Shown: positions 23,959-35,901, counted from the first letter of the stretch. The stretch: DNA of 64,000 nucleotides from Bisporella sp. PMI_857 (GCA_021307315.1 JAJSPD010000012.1:558001-622000); one strand, 5' to 3'. Made by a program: numbers and translations. The notes: generated by a model not told the origin, from the letters alone.

Positions 23959-24487
23959 GTTGTGAATATCTGGGGGTGTCTACAGTATGGACTTTTACTT
24001 TGATACACAAAAGATATTGTTGAAATGTGCAAGCCTTCGGTTGTATATATGCTTAATTGACCTACGTTGGTTCCTAGGGAAAGCTCTATGAAGAGAAACA
24101 CTATCTGGGGTGATTGACTCGTGATATCAGACTGCTAATTGGTAGGTTACTATTGCCACTTGTATCTCTAGCGTCTCAGCATACGTGGTGTATCAGACCC
24201 TCAAAATTCCATGGTACAATACGTGCAATGGTATTTCTCACATTGAAGATATTGCGGAATATCTTTGAACAAGCGGAACAAAGATAGCCATTGACATATA
24301 CCGGCGACCCCGCATCTAGACCGGATCCATGAGGAGGCATATCCAATTATACTTTTCAGCAGAGTATTAATGACCGACGGTCTCCCAAAGTAGCAGGCCA
24401 TAACTGAGGAGAGTTTTCATCCCTGGTATCAAAAAAAAAGAGAAGGAAATCCGCACATCCGCCAAACCCCATCATCCATCTCACCTT
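23959..24487. other. Convergent intergenic region
   Basis: 3' flanks of the reductase (plus) and the glutathione peroxidase (minus). No gene seen. Confidence 0.5.
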
Positions 24488-25071
24488 TTAAGCCTTCGCA
24501 TCCGGCGCCGGCTTGCCGAGCTCCTCCAAAATCGGCTTCTCCAAGCTCTCAGGCTTGGTCGTGCTCGCCCACCGCCCCTTAACCTTACCATCGCGGCCGA
24601 TGAGGAACTTTTCAAAGTTCCACTTGACGAGCTTGATGCCGAAGAGGCCGGGCTGCTCGGCCTTGAGCCACTTGTACAGCGGCTCTGCGTTGTCGCCGTT
24701 GACCTCGGTCTTCTTAAGGATGGGGAAGCTGACGCCGTAGTTGACCTGGCAGAACGACTGGATCTCCTCGTCCGTGCCGGCCTCCTGCGACCCGAACTGG
24801 TTGCACGGGAACCCCAGGATCTCGAAGTCCGCGTGCTCCGCTTTCAGCTTCTTGTACAGCGCCTCGAGTCCCGCGTATTGCGGCGTGAACCCGCACTTCG
24901 AGGCCGTGTTCACGATGAGAACTACCTTTCCCTGGAACTCCGAGAGCTCCTTTGGCGCGCCGCTTTCTGTCAGGTGGTTAGTGGTGTGTTCGGTTTCGTG
25001 GTGGGGTGATTGTGATGTGGTGACGTACTGTCTAGGGGCTTGAAGTCGTAGAAGCTGGTTGCTGATGCCAT
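24488..25071 (-). CDS. Thiol-type glutathione peroxidase (Gpx3/Hyr1 family)
   Basis: Two exons, complement(join(24488..24966, 25029..25071)), give 173 residues. The protein is MASATSFYDF, then after the intron the peroxidase core. Peroxidatic Cys39 lies in NTASKCGFTPQY, with FPCNQFGSQE (Cys69), resolving Cys87 in FCQVNYGV, and the WNFEKFLI catalytic Trp-Asn. Fungal members use thioredoxin, reduce H2O2 and lipid peroxides, and in yeast Gpx3 relays oxidation to the Yap1 regulator. Cys39 and Cys87 match yeast Gpx3 Cys36 and Cys82. GC content and codon choice in the second exon are high. A second open frame from an ATG at 25318 reads through the 62 bp intron into the same core and would add a long Arg-rich, acid-free leader (see findings). 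Confidence 0.94.
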
Positions 25072-26037
25072 TTTGAGGGATTGATGAAGATAGTGTCGAT
25101 GAATTGGAGAGAAGGGTGATTTCTGCTGCGAAGAAGTGGTTATTAGTCAATGCCTGCAGAAGGGATCTTACTGCAGCTCCAACTCTGGGGTAAGCACCAT
25201 GCGGGGTTCTACTTGCACATACGAGGTTCAATATTGGAACAATTCTCTTTGTGCTGTAAAGAATCCGGCTGTTTGGGTGTTTGTATGCAATGCGTGGTAT
25301 CCAGGGCGAAGCTCGCATTAGCAAGAGGCGTGAGGTTCTTATACGAGCGGTAGTACAGTCTTAACCAGGGAGGTTTCGATTTGCTATTATGAAGCAGACC
25401 TGGTCTGGAAGCCTCGGTCAAGGTTCGATCGGTGGGTCTGTTCACAAGTATTTGGAAGCGCCATGGATTTTTGATCTGCAGCCAGAACAAAGATGGCTAA
25501 GTATTCTTTTATTGCTACAATCGCAAGTTACGAGATATTGCAAACCAATTGGTATCAATTAATGATACATTCTCTCGATTTGAAACGGTTGTTCAAAGGA
25601 ATGCTTTCTGTCGACATTTGCTCTGCTGACTAATGTAGAACAACGGGACGGGAGCTCAGTTTTCCGTCTTTCGGGTATTTCTGACTCGGGACATTTGAAT
25701 GGGACACAGTGAAAGATGTACAATCGGGTATAAGACACAAGTCATCGCTAGTGAGATCCAATCTGAGGAGCGCATGCAGTACATAATCAGCCATTCCCAA
25801 AGCCTACCTACTGGTAATGCAGGAACCACCTAATTGCCACTGTGAAAGGTACATACAGGATCTTGAAGCCCCTCGGCGAAACTGGTCCCGGGATCAGGGG
25901 TAAGATCTTTCCCACCGCTTTTGCTTTCTCTGTTCTGCCGGAGTAGACCACCCCAGACGTCATCCCCTCCTTCATTCCCATACAATATCTGCGACTTGTG
26001 TTGACGAGTCGAGCTTCCATCCGCACCCCTGAGTGCA
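25072..26037. other. Divergent promoter region (Gpx / FAD oxidoreductase)
   Basis: Between the minus-strand peroxidase and the plus-strand FAD enzyme. The 250 bp next to the peroxidase are open in the peroxidase exon 2 frame. The rest shows no gene. Confidence 0.5.
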
Positions 26038-27318
26038 ATGGCGACAGAACGTAACATAGTTGTAGTTGGTATTTATCGCCCTTTTGGCACATGAATCTTC
26101 ATGAACTGACAATGTATGGAAGGAGGCGGGATCATTGGATCCACAACTGCATACTTCCTCACACACCACCCATCATATAATCCTTCTCTCCACAAGATCA
26201 CCATCTTAGAATCCGCTTCGATTGCAGCTGGCGCATCGGGTAAAGCAGGCGGTCTTCTCGCCCTCTGGGCATACCCAAGCTGTATTGTGCCATTAAGCTA
26301 CAGGCTGCACAAGGAATTGGCAGACGAGTACAATGGCGCAAAGCGATGGGGGTACCGGACACTGAAGGTTTGCGCTTTGTCTGCGCATGGCCGCAACTAT
26401 AACGAAGATATCGGAGCAAAGGGTGGCAAGGGCGAGGAGTGGAATAAGATCCCCAAAATTCAAGGAGCGCCAGGGAAACCGAAGAAGAGCAAGAGGTCTC
26501 AAGTCCCAGATGATCTGGACTGGTTTAATCAGGACGCCATAGATGGCTATGATGAAATGGGAAACACCTCAAACACCGCGCAGGTTCATCCATATCTGTT
26601 CACGACATCGATGGTAGATCTGGCGGTAGAGGCTGGCGCAAAAGTAGTGCTGGGTCGCGTCACTGCCATTGGTCATACAAAAGTAGATGGGGTGAAAAGT
26701 GTCACATATGAAGATAAAGAGACAAAGGGGAGCCAGACCATAAATGCGACAGACGTAGTCCTAGCAGCTGGCCCTTGGACAAGTCATGTGTGGCCTGATG
26801 CACCAATCGCAAGTTCTAGAGCTCACAGCGTCGTGATCGAAGCAGAAGTTTCTCCTTATGCCATATTCTCTGATATCACGTTACCAAACGACTTCAAGGG
26901 GAAGAAGGGCTACAGACATGCCAATAGAGTCTCTCCAGAGTTGTATGCGCGACCTGACGGCTCAGTATATGCTTGTGGAGAGACAGATGATTTGATAGAC
27001 ATTCCTCAGACAGCCGACCTGGTCCAAGTGGATGAGTCTCGATGTCAGGATGTCATCGACTACGTTGGATCCATTTCTGAACCCATGCGGAAGGGCAAGG
27101 TATTAGCGAAGCAAGCATGCTATCTTCCGTCTGTAATCGGTGGCAATGGTCCCCTGATTGGCGAGACTGGGATTCCAGGTTTGTTCATGGCTACCGGCCA
27201 TACATGCTGGGGAATACAAAACAGCTGCGCAACTGGGAAATTGATCAGTGAGTTTGTGTTTGATGGAGAGGCAAAAAGTGCGCGGATTGGAAGTCTAGAT
27301 CCACGACATGTTTTGTAG
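26038..27318 (+). CDS. FAD-dependent oxidoreductase, DAO family (Tda3-like)
   Basis: Two exons, join(26038..26068, 26123..27318), give 408 residues. A short first exon (MATERNIVVV) joins to GGGIIGSTTAYFL, forming the complete GxGxxG dinucleotide-binding fold at the N-terminus. A second block, ITILESASIAAGASGKAGG, matches the acidic end of the ADP-ribose site and the DAO flavin loop. The C-terminus has GPLIGETGIPGLFMATGHTCWGIQNS and ATGK, the FAD-closing motif seen in Tda3-like and glycine-oxidase-like enzymes. It probably oxidises an amino acid or related amine, but the substrate is unknown. Yeast Tda3 has been linked to endosome-to-Golgi retrieval. No targeting signal is evident. Confidence 0.9.
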
Positions 27319-27864
27319 ATAAAACAGTCACCAACTATGACCTGATCTTCTATACTTTATTCCAAAGAAAATTCTGCACTGCGGCTTCAGGATTTTAAAT
27401 CCTAGAGATGAGCCTGTGGTTTTTGTACTGTCAGTGCGTCTGGAGGAGATATCGTCCCATGGGTGGCCTATTTCCCCTTTGTGTAGTGATTCCCCTTTAC
27501 ATTCGAAATTTGGTCCTATTTCTGAATACTTTTCAATGTTTGACTAAGAACTCATAGAGGCGAGAAACAAGTGTCGCGTCTTTCTTCAACTTCGAGTCTT
27601 GGCTCCTCTCCCATGCCTGTTGAACCTCTGAAGTCATACGAGGCGGCTTTGCACAATATAAATAGTCGCTCTTCACATAGATGCATCTCATCCGTGATTA
27701 AAAGCCAAGTTGTTCTGGCCAATGTGGCGCAAAGAGCTGAACAACCAACACGGGACGAAATACAGCTTTTCTTGGCAAAGTTGCCAATAAGCTATATAGA
27801 CGACTTTTCCTTCCTTTGGCGAACCTGACAGCTGATAACACAGGCTTACAGACCGTATTCAGAA
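27319..27864. other. Intergenic, promoter of the HET gene
   Basis: Contains an open frame at 27571-27828 that starts with GTG and has no family resemblance. Probably 5' leader of the HET gene. Confidence 0.45.
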
Positions 27865-30210
27865 ATGCGTACCTTCCAATATCATCCAGTCCATTCCGCA
27901 GGTGGTGAGATCCGCTTGCTGAAACTCCGACCTGCCAAGAAGCTCGATGCTCCAATTATTTGTGAACTGTTTCCTGAGAGGCTGTCCCACAGTCCTAAGT
28001 TCGAGGCGCTCTCTTATACATGGGGCGCACCTGGTGATGGCCATGACATCACTCTAAATGGGACTCCCTTCTGGGTTTGGGAGAATGCAGAAGCAGCCTT
28101 ACGCAGGTTGCGTCTCCCCTCAAAGGAGAGGATTATTTGGATCGACGCTATATGTATCAATCAGCAAGACAACGCAGAAAAAGAAAGGCAATTATTGCTC
28201 ATGCAGCAAATTTATCAGCAAGCACAGCAGGTTTGTGTGTGGTTGGGTGAGCTCACAGATGGAGCTAGTTTAGGAATGAGAAAACTAAACAGCAGCTTCT
28301 TGAAAATACGCCTAGGATACTATATGGGCGACCTAGCCAAGAAGCATGGCGAGGTTGTGGGTCCAACATTAGCTCAATTGAAGCACTATGCATCTGCTGC
28401 TGGATCTGTGGAGATCTCCCATAACAGTATGGAAGTAGAATGGGGGGAGGTTAGGGAGCTGCTTAGTCGGCCATGGTGGAGTCGTGTTTGGATTATGCAA
28501 GAAGCTGTTCTGGCGCAAAAGCTCATTTTAATGTGTGGTCCGGAGATAGCACATTGGGAGAGCATCCAGAACACTATAAAACGCTTGCCTGACGATGCTA
28601 ATGCCATTGAAATGTTCGGCATAAACATTAATCCTCTAGATTCCGTATTGGATGATATGTATCGGACGATCAATCGTTTCCGTGAGAAACGGGCGGCCAA
28701 TCAGTGGGATGTGAGCATTTACGAACTGATGTATGACTTCCGGCGACTAGAATGTGGTAATCCTCGAGACAGGATATATGGTTTTCTAGGTATCGCGCCA
28801 AGCGTAGTTCAACTAGGCATTTCACCTAATTATGGCAAATCCATCACCACGGCACAAATCTATACTAACTTCGCTCGGATGCTGATCCGAAGCACTGGGT
28901 GCCTAGAGATACTAAATTGTCGACGGGAATGGAAGGCAGTCGCGCCGTTGATTCAGCCCGTACTTGCGTACAGTGTTTTTGAACAGGCGAAGTATCATGA
29001 TATATCTGCGCCACTCTCCGATGGACCAGGTATTGCTCCTCGAAAAGGTTGGTCACGATTACCTCCCGGCTGGGAGAGAGTGAAGACTGGAAATTCTTGC
29101 TACTACTATGATTGGAACACACGGACGACTCATCCAGTCAGTCCTTTGCAGAGTCAACCACCAGCTCCCGTTAAGTATGTAGCAACTCGCCGTGTATGTC
29201 CAAGAGGATGGAAAAGAAGCCACGACAATGTTGGCCGGGTGCAGCTGACATTTGATACAAGCGCCATCAATCCTGATCCAGGACTGAAAAGGAAGCCGGT
29301 TGCGGCAGGAGAAGAATTTGATCGCCTCCCTTCATGGGTCCCAAATTGGGCTGGTAAGACACATCGTGACCCGGAACCGTTGCTCGATTGGTCTCAGACA
29401 CTGCCACGATATTGGGCATCAGGAAGGACGCAAGCGCAATTCTTGAATGAAGATGATCCTCAAATTTTAGCAGTTCATGGCTTCATCTTTGATGAGATTG
29501 CGCAAGTTGGATTACCTTGGCATCCAGAGAATGATATACCGCCTGTTTCTCGTAAGAATAATGATATCCTCAAACAATGGGAACAACTTGCCCTAGCCGA
29601 ATATCCAAAATGTCCATATGGTGGCATCGAAGGTCGGAAAAATGCTCTTTGGCGAACTCATATAGCTGACTACGCAAGCGCGGGTGCGGTCCCACCTTCC
29701 CATGAGCGGTATCTTGAATGCTGGTACGATCGTATTGGCTGGGCCAACGACCTTCCATCGGTCGGCGACTTGCTTCCGAAGAGCTTGTGGAAGAATGCTA
29801 CTATTACAGTAAATGCAAAGAGTGATTCCGTCTTCAGCAGTCACATTACTGACCTTGATACCTCTGAGGTCAGCCTGAATCCTTTCAAATTGGCGAAGAC
29901 GATCGTCAAGCAGGTGGTCGAGGAACCCAAGATATATGGGCAGTATCTTAAGAGGATACAGCGCGTTTGCGCTCATCGCATGCTTTTCGTAACGCGAAGA
30001 GGCTATATGGGTTTGGCGCCTTGGAATGCTCGTGTTGGAGATCTGGTAACTGTGTTGGATGGCGGAAAGACGCCTTTCTTGTTGCGTTTGCTCCCAGCTG
30101 GAGCCATTTATTCCTTAGTTGGAGAGAGCTATGTACACGGGATAATGGGTGGAGAAGCTCTCAACTGGGAACAAGCTGCAGCAAGCTCAAGGTATTTCCA
30201 GCTTGCATGA
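27865..30210 (+). CDS. HET-domain protein with embedded WW-like module
   Basis: Single-exon gene of 781 residues. The HET domain starts near residue 50 with FEALSYTWG. It continues through WIDAICINQQD (about 92-102), the region RPWWSRVWIMQE (about 200) and CGNPRDRIYGFLGI (about 295), which are the three classical blocks. HET proteins act as NLR-like effectors or triggers of incompatibility and programmed cell death in fungi. Residues 399-427 read LPPGWERV, then YYYDWNTRTTHPVSP. This fits the WW fold (first Trp403, tyrosines 413-415, Asn418, Thr422, final Pro427), but the second signature Trp is replaced by Pro424. The C-terminal half (to RGYMGLAPWNARVGDLV and VGESYVHGIM) matches the usual HET-protein tail. 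The WW-like insert could mediate partner binding, which is inference. Confidence 0.92.
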   Translation: MRTFQYHPVHSAGGEIRLLKLRPAKKLDAPIICELFPERLSHSPKFEALSYTWGAPGDGHDITLNGTPFWVWENAEAALRRLRLPSKERIIWIDAICINQQDNAEKERQLLLMQQIYQQAQQVCVWLGELTDGASLGMRKLNSSFLKIRLGYYMGDLAKKHGEVVGPTLAQLKHYASAAGSVEISHNSMEVEWGEVRELLSRPWWSRVWIMQEAVLAQKLILMCGPEIAHWESIQNTIKRLPDDANAIEMFGININPLDSVLDDMYRTINRFREKRAANQWDVSIYELMYDFRRLECGNPRDRIYGFLGIAPSVVQLGISPNYGKSITTAQIYTNFARMLIRSTGCLEILNCRREWKAVAPLIQPVLAYSVFEQAKYHDISAPLSDGPGIAPRKGWSRLPPGWERVKTGNSCYYYDWNTRTTHPVSPLQSQPPAPVKYVATRRVCPRGWKRSHDNVGRVQLTFDTSAINPDPGLKRKPVAAGEEFDRLPSWVPNWAGKTHRDPEPLLDWSQTLPRYWASGRTQAQFLNEDDPQILAVHGFIFDEIAQVGLPWHPENDIPPVSRKNNDILKQWEQLALAEYPKCPYGGIEGRKNALWRTHIADYASAGAVPPSHERYLECWYDRIGWANDLPSVGDLLPKSLWKNATITVNAKSDSVFSSHITDLDTSEVSLNPFKLAKTIVKQVVEEPKIYGQYLKRIQRVCAHRMLFVTRRGYMGLAPWNARVGDLVTVLDGGKTPFLLRLLPAGAIYSLVGESYVHGIMGGEALNWEQAAASSRYFQLA

Positions 30211-30796
30211 AAGGCGTGGCAATTTTAGGGTGCGAAGGCCCAATATTAGATATAAATGTAGCTGTATAATCAAGAGTGGTTGATGTCGAATAAGGATATC
30301 GAGCGATTTCCCGTCAAAGTCTACAATGCTGGCGGACTAAAAGGTGAAAGAAATTATATGATTTCTAGCTGGCATTAAGGAATAGCTCATATAGAGCGCA
30401 TGGGAAAGAAGGAGAAACCTTCGATGGTTAGGTGAAATTGTATGGTTCTAAGCATAAGCATGGTCGGTGTCAGAGTAGTTCAACCCTGTATCTGTTGCTG
30501 TTCTCTCAGTCATTGACTGGAGGTTCTCTTGTTCATCAAGAATTTCCACTTTCAAACATGACACCAGGCCCTCAGAACTTAAATACGAAAGTGCATAAAT
30601 GATATGTACCTAATCTCGGCCGTGTCGTGCTTGAATGGACGTAGCACGGCTTCTTCCTCCAGATGTCTTAGCCTGCTTTTCCTAACAAACAAAAACATCC
30701 ATAGATAGATATCTCAAGCTGATTTCGTTCTCCGAAATACCCTTCACCATTTCTATGAGCTGTTTCTAGTTTAGAGTCCTGGTTTCCAGTTTAGGA
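30211..30796. other. Convergent intergenic region
   Basis: 3' flanks of the HET gene and the dipeptidase gene. No gene seen. Confidence 0.5.
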
Positions 30797-32721
30797 TTAC
30801 ATGTTCCCAAATCCAAGATAGCCATCCATGTTCATTTCGAATTTGAAGGTTGGTAACTTATCCTCTAAAGGTTTGAGGCCATCTTCCTGCAGCTTGAGCG
30901 CCACGGTATCCACATCCCCCCATACTCTCAGCACATTTCCGCCCACTACTTTGCTGGCATCTTTGTCGGAGATTCCTTGTTTCAACATTTCTGCTACCAG
31001 GTCTGGGAACTTGCTTACATCATCTAGGCCTTTCGGTGTTGATGGGACTAGGTGCTTGGGTTAGCGTCGATTCATTGCTAGTAGGTCAAATCACTTGACT
31101 TAAGCATCTCTGGTGGAAGGAGCATGATGAGTAGGGCTGTCTGAGTTTGAGGCTTGTGAATAATGAATATGACTTACTGCCATCAAAATCACTGCCCAGT
31201 CCAACATGCTCATATCCTATCAGCTCTCCAATATACTTGATATGCTCAACAACGTGCGATAGTGTTGAGTTCGGAGGATAAAAGTCGGGAAGCCCATTTG
31301 GCTTATTGCCAGCAACACACGATACAAAATCTGGCGAGAAGTTGACCATCACGACTGAGTTACGTTTTTTGACTAATTGCAAAATATCATCTGGAACATT
31401 CCTTGGATGAGGGCACAGCGAATATGCAGATGAATGGGAGAATATTATGGGTGCAGCAGACCCGGCCCAGGAATCGTTCCCACCGAGAACATCACGCATC
31501 GTATCCTGGGAAACATGTGACAGGTCCACAATCATGCCAATACGGTTCATCTCCTTGATGAGGTCTCTTCCAGCAGGAGATACTCCGTGCCAATATGGAC
31601 GTGACTTTACGATGCCGTGAGGTAACTCAGTAATAGCCGCATCTGCATAGATGTTGTGGCAATTGTGTGTGAGGGTAGCATATCGAACCCCAAGAGCATA
31701 GTAGTGTCGTAGATTAGAGACTGAGTTACCTATCTGATGAAGACCTTCAATGCCGAATGGTGAGATTAATAGACCGTTCTTGAAAGCTTCGAGAGCGGTT
31801 GAGCTGTTAGGGGGCGTGGAGAAATGGGCGGGATATGCTACTTGGAGACGAGTGAGGACATCAATTTGTGACAACGTAAATGCAACAGCTTATATGGGGT
31901 TAGTCGACATACTGACATAAATGGAACGAGTACATGTATGTAATTAAGGGAATCTGAATCCATCGTAGGTTGGTAGCAATGGCTTCATGAGTTTCGTAAT
32001 TGATAGATGAAGGGTACTTACACTCAGCATAATTCGCATCAGAGAAGTCTGCCCAATTTTTTGGACAGGGTACATACGCGCTCCAGAATGCACCGCCATT
32101 CTTGCCCTCCTTGAGTCGAGGCAAATCTACGTGGCCAGTCAAACCGCCTTCTTCAAAAGGCTTGGTGAAATTCTCATCATAGATCTGGTTATTATTCCTG
32201 AATCTCAACAATATTGCAAGATCATTGTGGCCATCTGACAGTTGTTAGTTTTGAGTGACATTGTAATGAGAATATATGTATTACCAATCAAAGGAGTATT
32301 GGTGAGAATGTTGTTGACTCTCTCTTCGATGCTAAGGAGCCTGTTATGGGAAATACGATAATACGTTCCGTTATTTTTGAAGGCAAATATACCCAGGATG
32401 AGTGCAAGGCATATAATCAAGAGGAGTCGGAATTTGGATAATGCCTTCGTCGCCGTACTGGACGACTTTTCACTCAAAGATGGGCTTCTCTGTTCAAGTG
32501 AGGCACCTTGGTCCTTGTTCCTTGGAAGCAACAAATCCTTTTCCGTATTTGTCGCCATCACTAGTTAAGAAGGATGACTCCCGGTGGTATATAAGATACA
32601 GTATAAATAACATAAACTCACCAAATGTGGCGTTTTCAGTACAAAGCACCGGCGTTCGTCGGGCCTGCAAGTTACGAGGGATTCGTCGTCTGAAATTCTT
32701 TTGCCGCTCTAACTTCTCCAT
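30797..32721 (-). CDS. Membrane dipeptidase (peptidase family M19)
   Basis: Core exons are complement(join(30797..31047, 31178..31888, 32022..32234, 32285..32558)), 482 residues from the ATG at 32558. A consistent further exon, 32622..32721 (GTGAGT donor, TAG acceptor, matching phase), would add an N-terminal extension starting at 32721. I include it, but it may be 5' leader. A single membrane anchor (FRLLLIICLALILGIFAF) lies near residue 47 of the short form, giving a type II membrane topology. The catalytic domain has LIDGHNDL (His and Asp metal ligands), the Arg/His region IIFSHSSAYSLCPHPRNVPDD, and GLGSDFDGIPSTPKGL near the end. M19 enzymes are zinc renal-type dipeptidases that cut a range of dipeptides. 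The neighbour on the other strand, Rgd2-like, shares a 0.4 kb promoter. Confidence 0.88.
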
Positions 32722-33108
32722 GATGCCGCTTTATGAGTTTCACCTCCCTGAAAGATAGGAGCTCATGGTGACCCACGTCACTTCGCCGTCTCGAATTCAA
32801 TTTAGAACACGAGCCTCAATTCTCAAATTTTTTACTGTACTACGATTCGATATTTGACTGTCTTCTTAGCTTTTCTTCTCCTCCTTTCATTCTTACAAGT
32901 TGCACTATACACACTCCTTGACACCGCAAACACTCTTCTCGCCTGCGTCACAACACGCAACACCCCCAAAGACAGGGGAGAGCTTTTGATTCACGGTTAT
33001 TCCGACCCAGAAAAAAACAAGTAAAGCACAGTCGCCACAACATTCAAATATCACGGGAGTGGTGATCAAATTGCGCTTGTTCATCTTTGCATCGGAGAAT
33101 AGCTCAGT
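32722..33108. promoter_or_regulatory. Short divergent promoter (M19 dipeptidase / RhoGAP)
   Basis: 387 bp between the divergent genes, with a pyrimidine-rich plus strand around 32860-32900. No coding frame is seen. Confidence 0.45.
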
Positions 33109-35901
33109 ATGCCTAGTTTTGCGGATTCCTTCTGGTCTGGCGACTACGCTGGAGGTAAGCAACCTTAACCGTCGGTGCTCGCGCACACAGACGTTAACCC
33201 CATCAGGCCTTGGTGTACTATTCGGCAAGCTTCAACAAGGCGTGGCAGAAAATGAACAGATGCTTACGATTGCCCGTATGCGGGCAGAGGCGGAGGATAT
33301 TTATGGACAACGCTTGGGCGAGATAGGAGCCGCGACAGACAAGATACAAGGTGGCTTTTCGAGAGATGATGGAGCAAGTGTGCGAAAGGTCAGGATATAC
33401 TAAATGAACCAGCTTAGCTTTGACTAACAAATACATAGGCGTATGATGGAGTCCGGACAGAGATGGAGGAGGCTTCAAGAAACCATCGACGAATCGCACA
33501 GAGTATCCGAGATCTTGTTGTAGCTCCTTTCACAAGATGGTGTGATGCCCATGCCTCTCGCGTCCAAGGCTCACAGGAAGATCTTCAAGCTCGTATTAAA
33601 CTATATGACAAACAGACAGAGGCTGTCAAGAAGCTGCGAAGTCACTATTTCAACAAATGCCGTTTAGTCGAGGATATCGAGGAGGAAAACAAACTTGCCT
33701 TCCAATCCCCCGAAACCAGCCCCAAGCCGAAGATACCAGAAATTAAGGTCAATAAGGAGGAGGACGAAGAAGAAGAGCCTTTGGAGATCGCTGATGAGAT
33801 CTATCAACCCGAGCAAGTCAAGAAGATTTTAACCCATATACTACAAACTGTTAAGCTGGGCGAGACGAAAGTTCCCATATTGGGCATGTATCAAAATACT
33901 ACTGCTGGGGCCGAGCTTGTGGAATATTTTCAGAAATACATGGGTGCCACCAGCGTCAGTGTTGCTGAGCGCATCGGACAGGATTTAGTCGGTCATGGAT
34001 TCCTTCGACTCATCGGTAGTGTTGGTAACATTTTCGCAAACAGCTCAAAAATGTTCTACCAGTGGCGACCAAAGGTATTCCAATTGACTGGAATCCCAGA
34101 AAAGAAGCAACCTCTTAACCGCACATTCTCTATTCCGTCGGATACAATCGATTCTCCGGTAATTGGATCCGTGGGAGAATATCTCGCAGGTTGGAATCCT
34201 TTGAACACTCAGCATCCCAACGAAACGCCTGCTGACCGACTCCGACGTGAGGCTGCCGAAGCTGATGACAGATATAAGGCTGGCGTTCGTAAACTTGATC
34301 TTGTTCGTTGCCAGCTGGAGGAAGCTGTGATTGAGCATTTGAAATACCTTGAGCGGTGCGAGCTTGATAGGCTGAAGGCTATAAAAACTATCATTCTGGA
34401 TTTCTCCGGTACCATCAGCAATGTCATTCCAAGTCTGCAATCTACTGTCGACAAAATGATGCTCTACCAAGAGACTGTGCAGCCTGCAGGCGATCTGCGC
34501 TATCTTCTTGAGAACTACCGGACTGGTGCTTTTGCTCCACGCGTTACAGTCTACGAGAACTACTATAACTCAGCAGATGAGCAAACTTTTGGTGTCGATC
34601 TTGAAGCCCGAGCCCGTTCAGATAGAAAGCGTGTACCTGCGATCATCACTACTATTCTAACTTTCCTCGACAACCGCTACCCAGATCTTGAAGGGGATGA
34701 AGCTCGACGAAGTGTCTGGCTGGTTGAGGTCCCCCTACATCAGACACATAGAGTGCGAGATGTTTTGAATACAGGGAAAGCTTTTACACTTGGCACTTTG
34801 GAGCCTTACGAGATACCTATAATTGCGAGTGTTCTTAAACTATATTTGCTCGAACTTCCCGGTACATCTTGCTGATCTGGATTACTTATAGCTTGCTGAC
34901 AGTCCTTAGATTCCTTAGTTTCTTCCCACGTTTACGAAATCATGAAAACAATCTATTCGCAACACCAATCTGCAGATACAGCTGATGCGCAACGTATTGC
35001 TGTGCTTCAAAGTACTCTCAGCCAGCTTCGCCTGTCAAACATAGCCACATTGGATGCATTAATGACACATTTTACAAGACTAATCGAATTAACATCCGCG
35101 GACGAGACATATATATCAGCACTTGCAACCACACTAGCACCCTGCATATTACGACCCCGAACGGAAACCTCGATGACGATGGAAGAGAAATACTCCTACC
35201 GTTTGGTACGAGATCTATTCACCCACAAGGAAGCCATATTTACAGAGCTAAAGCGTGCATCGTCGCTAAGTCATAGCGGGAGCGTGGACGCTCGTCGACC
35301 ACGAGCCATCAGCACTGATGAGAGCAACCGAAAAGCCAATCAGGAGGCTCGGGCTCGTGCAATAATGGAGGCTACAGGCTCTCGAAGCAGAGCTACCAGT
35401 CCAGCACCCAGCCCACGCGGCCATCGTCGTGATCGCAGCTCTGGTGGACCCGAAACTCGATTCCCAATCCAGACCTCACCAGTCGTGGACAGAGATTCAG
35501 GGCGCCATCCAACGGCAGCACGAAACTCAGTGATTAGACAGAGTCTAGAGGTTCCAGATACTCCTTCCCTCATGACTAAGCATGAGAACGAGCCTATTAA
35601 TGGAACATCGACTACCAATGGTTCCTCAGTGCCAAAACCTGGAATGAGTGCCACGTATGTGCCAGGTATGGATGATGAATTTAATGGTGGGGTAGTTGAG
35701 GAGGTTTCTTCTCCGGGTGTCCAAAAGCGTGATAGCGCAAGCAGCCTGGGAAGAGTCAATGCCGCTACAGCTAGGTTTGGAGGGAGGAAGACGATAGGCG
35801 CCAACAGAAACAGCCTAGCGGAAGCATCAAAGCGCGATAGTGTCAGCAGTGAACACCAAGTTCACGGTGTACAACTAACTGATAAGCCGATGGACGACTA
35901 A
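33109..35901 (+). CDS. Rgd2-like Rho GTPase-activating protein (F-BAR, DEP, RhoGAP)
   Basis: Four exons, join(33109..33154, 33207..33388, 33439..34861, 34910..35901), give 880 residues. The N-terminus MPSFADSFWSGDYAGG leads into an F-BAR/FCH coiled-coil region that is interrupted, as in yeast Rgd2, by an inserted DEP-type domain (about residues 190-285, around YFQKYMGATSVSVAERIGQDLVGHGFLRL). The RhoGAP region follows (about 430-640, with VPAIITTILTFLDNRYPDLEGDEARR, in part, and LEPYEIPIIASVLKLYLLELP). The tail after residue 660 is Ser/Arg-rich and disordered. The role is to turn off Cdc42/Rho5-type GTPases at curved plasma membrane during polar growth. The arginine finger position looks divergent in this reading: VFG/VDLE (TFGVDLEARARSDRKRVP) lies where the family begins. 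Confidence 0.9.

Noticed and set aside
27571..27828. 85-codon frame upstream of the HET gene
   Set aside because: It begins at GTG rather than ATG and looks like 5' leader sequence.
32377..32758. Plus-strand frames over the 5' end of the dipeptidase gene
   Set aside because: Antisense shadows of the dipeptidase anchor exon and its upstream exon.
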